Below, piece by piece: positions 58,030 to 64,000 of a DNA stretch of 64,000 nucleotides. The notes under the pieces were generated by a model. That model searched no databases, was not told where the DNA came from, and worked only from the letters and a program-made list of their open reading frames with translations. Both the position numbers and the translations under genes were made by a program. This DNA is from Effrenium voratum (lineage: Eukaryota; Sar; Dinophyceae; Suessiales; Symbiodiniaceae): positions 170,001 to 234,000 of the forward strand of contig CAUJNA010002146.1 of NCBI GenBank assembly GCA_963377175.1, written 5' to 3'. Position 1 is the stretch's first letter; each line of letters opens with the position of its first letter.

Positions 58030-59004
58030 ATGAGATTAGAAAATGCACAGATGAAAACGCTAAAATCACAATTGAGATTAAGACCGTCTTATAATGAACT
58101 GATAAAGGAAATTACAAAGGAAGAATATAAAAATAAGAATATCAGAGATGTAATAGACAGAAACGCTTATTATTTTCGTGATAGTCCATTAGGAACAGTG
58201 TATGACAATAATACCGTAGATTTGAGACAACAACATTTTCAAAAAATGTTAGAAAAACCTAAAACAGTCGCTCATTTTGATATGGCAAGGGATGATGAAA
58301 TGGATGATTTAAGAGATGGAGCAATACAAACACTAAGTGCCACAATGGACGACGCCGAGGAACATCACGAGCAACAAACAAGTCAAATGTCAGAAGATGT
58401 TAGACGACAATTTTTAGATGATTTACATGAAAGGGCACGGGTCGCCACAGATTGGAGTAAAACAAAATATGATACACCATCAGAGGTTCAATCAATGGCA
58501 ACTGCTAAATCAAGCGATGATGAATTACCACCGTTAGAGCCGCTTATGACAGAAGATGAAGCAGTTAAAGAATATGTTAAAGGCCTTGTAAATCGTAAAA
58601 TCAAAAATGTAGCAAAGAAAGTGGCATCATCAAGAGAGCAAACAATGGACAACGCTGACAGCTCAACCACAGTCCCACAAAGACAAACAAGAACACATAA
58701 GGAAACCATTGACTATTCAACTGATATAAACCATTGGAAAGGAAGCACAGTAAAAGAGGAAGACATATTATTTCAATTACATTTACGAGGAGCAGGACTT
58801 ACTGAAGAACAGGAACAACAATATTCAAACACAAAGAAAAAAGGTAAAGGTAAAAAAGAAACCGGTAGAACTTATTTAGTTGGACTGGTGGAGAAACTTA
58901 TAAACAACGGAAAATGGATGACGAAAGTAAATGATGAATTGCTAAGAAAAAGAATGGAAGATTGGAGAGATATTAAAGGCAAAGGCAAAGCAACAAAGGA
59001 TTAA
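58030..59004 (+). CDS. Hypothetical protein with N-terminal LRxRPSYNE motif
   Basis: 324 residues. LRLRPSYNELIKEI at 15-28 is shared with the neighbour at 59085 (LRKRPTYDEML) and more loosely with the protein at 60703 (YPSYEEM). The middle is acidic, then basic, and probably disordered; the C-terminal part has a predicted globular segment, RGAGLTEEQEQQYSNTKKK to WMTKVNDELL. No enzyme motif. It is the longest of the tandem genes after the minor capsid protein, so a core or tegument-like role is possible but unproven. Confidence 0.65.
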   Translation: MRLENAQMKTLKSQLRLRPSYNELIKEITKEEYKNKNIRDVIDRNAYYFRDSPLGTVYDNNTVDLRQQHFQKMLEKPKTVAHFDMARDDEMDDLRDGAIQTLSATMDDAEEHHEQQTSQMSEDVRRQFLDDLHERARVATDWSKTKYDTPSEVQSMATAKSSDDELPPLEPLMTEDEAVKEYVKGLVNRKIKNVAKKVASSREQTMDNADSSTTVPQRQTRTHKETIDYSTDINHWKGSTVKEEDILFQLHLRGAGLTEEQEQQYSNTKKKGKGKKETGRTYLVGLVEKLINNGKWMTKVNDELLRKRMEDWRDIKGKGKATKD

Positions 59005-59084
59005 CCAATCATTTTACATAATTTGTCAATAGGAGTGAATACGACATCTAAATCATTTATATAATTTATCAACAATTATATAAA

Positions 59085-59990
59085 ATGATTAACAACCACA
59101 AACACGAGTTAAGGAAACGCCCCACATATGATGAAATGCTTAAACAAGCAATGACAAACAAAATAAAAACAACAGTTATACTGAAGAAATACAAGAAAGA
59201 TATGTTATTGAATAACTTTGATTTTGATAAAATGGACTTAATGAATTATAAAAATAAAGAAAGATATATGAACGCTCAAGTTATGATGGCAGACAAGGCA
59301 ACACAAACGCTTAACAAAGAAAACAAGGCAACACAAACAGACCTACCAAATGATAAAGAAACACAAACTTATAATTTTGATGATATGACAAAACTATTAG
59401 GCGGTTCATCAAAGAGTTTCAAAAGTAAAATGATAACCAAGGCTGAAGCAGAAGCAGAAGCATTTACATATGACACTGATTTATATGATGATGACGATGA
59501 TGATGATGATGATAAAAAAGATGATGACATTGATAAATATAGAAAGAAATTATTTATGTTGATGAGGATTATAGAATTTATGATGAGGTCAGGTTTTAGT
59601 ATAGGTCAAATAGTAGCACATTTAACATACCACACTACATTAACTACAATTCAAGGTTCAGAGTTGTTAGTTAATTTAACAATGAATTCATTAGTAACAT
59701 CATACGATATAGCAACTGCCATAATGAATTGGTTAAATACAAATGTTAGTCAGGAAGTTGAGTTAAACACTTCACCGCCTGTTAGTGTTCATAGTTCTCC
59801 TCCTATCACTGTTAATAGTTCTTCAACGCATACTGTTAATTCATCATCATCAGAAGAAAATCCTAATTATGAAATAGCACCTCCTACTGACATGCCTGTA
59901 CCTACCGGTGTGGATGGGGACGAGTCTGAAAGTGAAAATGATAAAACTGAAAACCAAAATATCAACCCTGCAAAAACTAAAAATACTTAA
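59085..59990 (+). CDS. Protein with three tandem LC8 (dynein light chain) docking motifs
   Basis: 301 residues. LRKRPTYDEML at 9-19 is shared with the upstream gene. KATQT at 71-75, KATQT at 81-85 and KETQT at 91-95 each fit the K-x-T-Q-T consensus bound by the dynein light chain LC8, exactly ten residues apart. An Asp-rich run lies at about 134-150. A hydrophobic helical stretch at about 155-215 (FMLMRIIEFMMRSGF onward) may associate with membranes or oligomerise. The last 80 residues are Ser/Pro/Thr-rich. The stop codon overlaps the next promoter motif. A TCTA motif lies 38 bases upstream. Motif match is seen; LC8 binding is known for the consensus; a transport role is inference. Confidence 0.75.
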   Translation: MINNHKHELRKRPTYDEMLKQAMTNKIKTTVILKKYKKDMLLNNFDFDKMDLMNYKNKERYMNAQVMMADKATQTLNKENKATQTDLPNDKETQTYNFDDMTKLLGGSSKSFKSKMITKAEAEAEAFTYDTDLYDDDDDDDDDKKDDDIDKYRKKLFMLMRIIEFMMRSGFSIGQIVAHLTYHTTLTTIQGSELLVNLTMNSLVTSYDIATAIMNWLNTNVSQEVELNTSPPVSVHSSPPITVNSSSTHTVNSSSSEENPNYEIAPPTDMPVPTGVDGDESESENDKTENQNINPAKTKNT

Positions 59991-59995
59991 AGAAA
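59984..59995 (+). promoter_or_regulatory. Early-type promoter motif overlapping an upstream stop codon
   Basis: TACTTAAAGAAA, 37 bases before the ATG at 60021; its TAA is the stop of the gene ending at 59990. CCCCTTAATATATTAAG follows. Confidence 0.68.
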
Positions 59996-60020
59996 TGACC
60001 CCTTAATATATTAAGAAAAA

Positions 60021-60620
60021 ATGAATAAGTGTATCAGAGAAGAATTGACAAAAGAAATTGTAAAATGCCATGGTTGTAAGATATATAACAACAAAGTCAA
60101 AAAAGCAAATGACATATTTCCTGACTGTATCATTGATAATATTTTGAGTTTTGTATGTTGTAAAAGATGCACCATTACAAAACATTTAATGAAAAACGAA
60201 CCTGTCAATTTAGAAGAAATGGATAAGTGGATTTGGTATATGACGAGGTTAAATAAATGTCCAACGAAAAAATCATTACGGACAATATTTACAACTGGTT
60301 TAGACAAAACATTAAAAGAGTATGGATATGACAATAGGCTAATCTTGCATTATGAAACCGCTACTCAATTTCATTATAATTTACTTTTTCATAATAATGA
60401 TGGTTATGTATCTTGTAAAGATTTTAGCATCTCGATGTGTAGGGATTTTCTTAAAATGTTGAAATGGCAATATATAGAAAACAAAGACAAAGTCGTTTAT
60501 AAAAACATTTTTGATAATAAGTTTTATCATAAATTCGTTTGTCATTTGTTAGAAAAGAAAAGGTTGATTATAGACTGGTTTAATTATATGGGTACTTATT
60601 ATTTTAGAGATGATGACTAA
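60021..60620 (+). CDS. Hypothetical Cys-rich protein
   Basis: 199 residues. CHGC near 16-19 and CCKRC near 46-50 may form a zinc site around FPDCIIDNILSFV, an F-box-like helix. The C-terminal half is aromatic and basic. No family is recognised. The early-type promoter puts it with the replication-phase genes. Confidence 0.65.
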   Translation: MNKCIREELTKEIVKCHGCKIYNNKVKKANDIFPDCIIDNILSFVCCKRCTITKHLMKNEPVNLEEMDKWIWYMTRLNKCPTKKSLRTIFTTGLDKTLKEYGYDNRLILHYETATQFHYNLLFHNNDGYVSCKDFSISMCRDFLKMLKWQYIENKDKVVYKNIFDNKFYHKFVCHLLEKKRLIIDWFNYMGTYYFRDDD

Positions 60621-60666
60621 GTTTATTAATATTATTATCTTATAATATTATTAAACTAAATATATA

Positions 60667-60678
60667 TACTTAAAGAAA
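60667..60678 (+). promoter_or_regulatory. Early-type promoter motif
   Basis: TACTTAAAGAAA, 36 bases before the ATG at 60703, followed by CCTTAATATAATAAG. Confidence 0.68.
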
Positions 60679-60702
60679 CAAGACCTTAATATAATAAGAG
60701 CA

Positions 60703-61236
60703 ATGGAAGGTATGACAGTATTAACCACAGAAAATGTAGAGAAGTTGATGGAGAAAAGACAAAAAGAAAGTGATGAAGTTAAAAGGTTCATTAAGTTAAA
60801 TCCATATCCATCCTATGAAGAAATGAACAATGTAATTGAAACAATGAAAGAATTGGGTTATCCAGAAAAGCCATTAATACAATGTTATCATCGTGATTTG
60901 CTAATGAAGACTTACAATGAATTATATGATGAAGGAAAAGTAATTGAATATGGAGCAGAGTTAAACAATATAGCATTCACAGGTTGTAAAAACATTGAAG
61001 ATATGAAATTCTTTTTTAGGAGAACAAATTTTCTAATTCTTCAAGCAATCATTCGGTTTAATTATGAGAAGCATAAGAAAAGAAACAAACATATTGACAA
61101 AGAAACAGTATTAAGCTGGTCAAGAAAAATAGAACAGTGGTGGAATGAGATTGGTGAAAACATTGGTATTTATGCTGATTTTAGCAATTGGAAACCGGAC
61201 AAAGTCCGTTTTACGCCTGACAGGCGGAAACCCTAA
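60703..61236 (+). CDS. Hypothetical helical protein, last gene of the PLV
   Basis: 177 residues. PYPSYEEMNNVIE near 34-46 loosely repeats the RPxYxE motif of the proteins at 58030 and 59085. The remainder is basic and helical with WSRKIEQWWNEIG near the end. No family is recognised. The stop is 55 bases before the right terminal repeat. Confidence 0.65.
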   Translation: MEGMTVLTTENVEKLMEKRQKESDEVKRFIKLNPYPSYEEMNNVIETMKELGYPEKPLIQCYHRDLLMKTYNELYDEGKVIEYGAELNNIAFTGCKNIEDMKFFFRRTNFLILQAIIRFNYEKHKKRNKHIDKETVLSWSRKIEQWWNEIGENIGIYADFSNWKPDKVRFTPDRRKP

Positions 61237-61291
61237 GCAATATTATTGGTTTATTCATATTAACAACTTATAATATGATTAAACACATGTG

Positions 61292-61507
61292 TCCCCCAGA
61301 AAGTCGTAAAATTGACTGAAACCCGAACCTTGAAAATGATGAAATCTTAGACTGTTTCATAATGAAAAAATTGTAAAAAAATGTTGAGAAAATTTAGGAA
61401 AATTCCCCACAATCCCCCTTGGTGTTTTGGACAAAATGGTTTGCTTGTTGAAAATGAACCCTGCCCCTGAAACCTTGAATTGAAAATACCCTACCCCAGG
61501 GCCCCCC
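61292..61507 (-). repeat. Right terminal inverted repeat of the PLV
   Basis: Reverse complement of the left repeat at 39903-40120, with about seven mismatches. Six G in the terminal run instead of eight. TTATAA follows at 61508-61513. Confidence 0.95.
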
Positions 61508-61513
61508 TTATAA
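61508..61513. other. TTATAA flank, right side of the PLV
   Basis: Identical to the hexamer at 39897-39902 on the other side of the element. Confidence 0.7.
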
Positions 61514-61750
61514 CCATTTTTGGGGGCGGGGGGGCGTGTTCCATTGAGTTTGGGCTGACGGTTCTAGTTTCATTTAATTTTTGTTGGCGGCCGCTTTTCC
61601 ATCAGTTTGGGTTTGTGGTTTGGAGGGGGGGGCTTTCTCTTCATTTAGCTAGGCTTGCTGTTTGGAGGGGCCGGTTGCTTCATTCAGTTCGGGTTGGGTG
61701 TGTGAGATGTTCCATTTAGTTTGGGTTGATGGTTTGGAGGTGGGTTGGTG
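61514..61750. repeat. Degenerate GT-rich repeats in the right flank
   Basis: About four diverged units built around TTCCATTTAGTTTGGGTT and GGTTTGGAGG, 50-60 bases each. Non-coding. Confidence 0.5.
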
Positions 61751-61837
61751 GAAGTTACGCAAGTTGGGTCGCTCAAGTCATGCTTGTTTACTTGGACATT
61801 TTGAAAAACAGGAACTGGGTCAACATCCAGGGCCCCT

Positions 61838-62125
61838 CGAATCTGAATCCCTGGACTTGGGGAGCTTGAAAGACAAACAAAAGGTCAAAAACCGGGGTCC
61901 CTCAAGCCCTAGTTCCTGATTTGGGAAGACCAACCAAATCCAACAAACTTCAACACGTTGAAAATCCCGGGCCCCCTAAAGTCCCATAAAGTGATGGTTC
62001 TGTACTTGGGGAGTTCAAAAAAGTTCAAAATCCCGGGTGCCGAAAGTGATGTTTCTTCACTTGGGGAGTTCAAAAAGTTCAAGATCTTGGGTCCCCAAAG
62101 TGATGTTTCAATCACTCCCAAAAGG
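61838..62125. repeat. Degenerate repeat with ACTTGGGGAG core
   Basis: Three to four diverged units of about 55-75 bases sharing ACTTGGGGAGTTCAAAAAG, a CGGG or TGGG end, and AAAGTGATG. Non-coding. Confidence 0.6.
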
Positions 62126-62165
62126 GTGCCCTCAAAAAAGGACACAAGCACGGAAAGTTGGAAGT

Positions 62166-62274
62166 AGAGGCAGCGGCGACAATTCGCTCCAAGAATCTTG
62201 CGCCATGCGCGTGTCCTCCAGCTGTGTGACCAAAAGCACGTGATATTCTTCCTTGGCCAGACGGAGCCATCCCC
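62166..62274 (-). CDS. Candidate exon of an unrecognised gene
   Basis: On the minus strand, after TTTTTGCAG, one frame reads WLRLAKEEYHVLLVTQLEDT and continues for about 14 residues with the hydrophobic-charged pattern of a real protein. The other frames are Arg-rich and unconvincing. A donor at the far end is unclear (GC or GT near 62170-62180). No family is recognised, and a single exon is weak evidence. Confidence 0.3.
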
Positions 62275-63077
62275 CTGCAAAAAGTTGCTTTTGCGCTGGT
62301 CAAAAGGTAACACAAAAGAAACCCGAAGCTTTGCATTTGGTTGTTTCTATGGCAAAAAACAAACAAACAATAACACAAAAACCCACTGTCACTTGCATTG
62401 GGCCCAAACCCAATGCAACAAAATAAAAGCTGACAAAAATGTCTCGCAGTGCTTCGTGCGGAAGCTGTGCCTGAAATCCGCCTGCCCAATCGCCGAAAAA
62501 AAAACACACGCGATTTCTTGGACACGCATCCAAATGGGTATGAGTTTAAACTAGGGACCCTTTGGTAGACATCATTGATGTAGGGATTTGTGTCCGCCAA
62601 CCGTTTAACCGTTTGAGGGGGTTCCCCTTTAAAACTCATTGCCAAATGTCTTTGAGCAACAATCACTGGTCTACAGTAATGCCTTGAAAGGGATACCAAA
62701 ATCAGGCTGTTGCAAGAGCGGTTTATCACAGGCAATGAACCAAGCGCCTCCCTCGGGGTCTCTTCTCGATGACTGTTTGGTACGTTATTCTGAGGCATCG
62801 CTCGAACCCACAGTAGAACCAAGGACGGGTGCTTCCATCTCTCACTCCTTGTACCATTTGGCACCTTGGTTGGGCGGCAGGGGGGCGCGCCAAATCCCTC
62901 TGATCAGCTAGGCTCTTAAGCTCTAATGAATACCCGAGGCTCCAGGTCTGATGTCAAGCGACCAAAGGCATCTACCTGGACAAAGCATTGGCTTTGAAGG
63001 CTACCTTTAACATTGGTTGCCTTTCCTTTGCAAAGGGCAGCATTGGATCCATTGCATGCGGTTCATTTGATGCCATA
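62275..63077. other. Non-coding host DNA
   Basis: I see nothing gene-like here. Open frames on either strand have no recognisable content. Confidence 0.5.

Positions 63078-64000
<923 letters not shown>

Larger units (their letters stand above)
39903..61507. mobile_element. Polinton-like virus (PLV / Maverick class), apparently complete provirus
   Basis: 21.6 kb, strongly AT-rich against GC-rich surroundings, intron-free and densely coding. It is bounded by inverted repeats of about 216 bp at about 97 percent identity, with TTATAA outside both ends. It carries the hallmark set: protein-primed DNA polymerase B, retroviral-type integrase, packaging ATPase, double-jelly-roll major capsid protein and minor capsid protein. 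It also has a fibre with an S74-type chaperone, a lipase and two GIY-YIG nucleases. No adenain-like maturation protease or superfamily 3 helicase was seen. Two possible frameshifts (polymerase, fibre) may be real or homopolymer artefacts. Confidence 0.95.

Noticed and set aside
39897..61513. piggyBac transposon, because of the TTATAA flanks
   Set aside because: No piggyBac-type transposase is encoded; the integrase is of the rve family, and the gene set is that of a Polinton-like virus.

Overview
The window looks like nuclear DNA of a dinoflagellate (inference). The flanks are GC-rich and gene-sparse. A housekeeping gene is cut into many 30-70 bp exons, most of whose introns start with GC instead of GT. 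Tetranucleotide microsatellites border both ends, and the bulk is mobile DNA. No rRNA, tRNA or CRISPR was recognised.

Layout. (1) 1-15,442: host sequence. Small plus-strand exons between about 440 and 11,386 assemble into an FKBP-type peptidyl-prolyl isomerase with a C-terminal TPR domain; two more candidate exons of a different gene lie at 13,377-13,968. (2) 15,443-26,962: a nearly intact Ty1/copia-type LTR retrotransposon (element 1). Its gag and pol are joined by a textbook -1 frameshift heptamer. Its very long pol also carries a complete trimeric dUTPase and a methyltransferase-like domain. Two large unrecognised ORFs follow (27,710-31,082). (3) 31,426-39,902: a second copia-type element (element 2), broken by about three frameshifts, with the same primer-binding site as element 1. 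(4) 39,903-61,507: an AT-rich 21.6 kb Polinton-like virus (PLV/Maverick class) with about 216 bp terminal inverted repeats. It is flanked by TTATAA on both sides and sits in the 3' end of element 2. (5) 61,514-64,000: host non-coding DNA with degenerate repeats and a long tetranucleotide array.

The PLV encodes a protein-primed family B DNA polymerase (split in two frames), a retroviral-type integrase, a packaging ATPase, a double-jelly-roll major capsid protein, a minor capsid protein, a trimeric fibre with a peptidase S74-type chaperone, a class 3-type lipase, two GIY-YIG nucleases and a set of small zinc-finger and low-complexity proteins. Polymerase, integrase and terminal repeats account for replication and insertion; ATPase, capsid proteins and fibre account for a particle. 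No adenain-type protease was recognised.

Two upstream motifs divide the PLV genes. TACTTAAAG, 34-37 nt before the start codon, marks replication and accessory genes. An AT-flanked TCTA, mostly 15-28 nt before the start codon, marks virion genes. The most distinctive new observation is a PLV protein at 59,085-59,990 with three K-x-T-Q-T motifs exactly ten residues apart, a dynein light chain (LC8) docking array.
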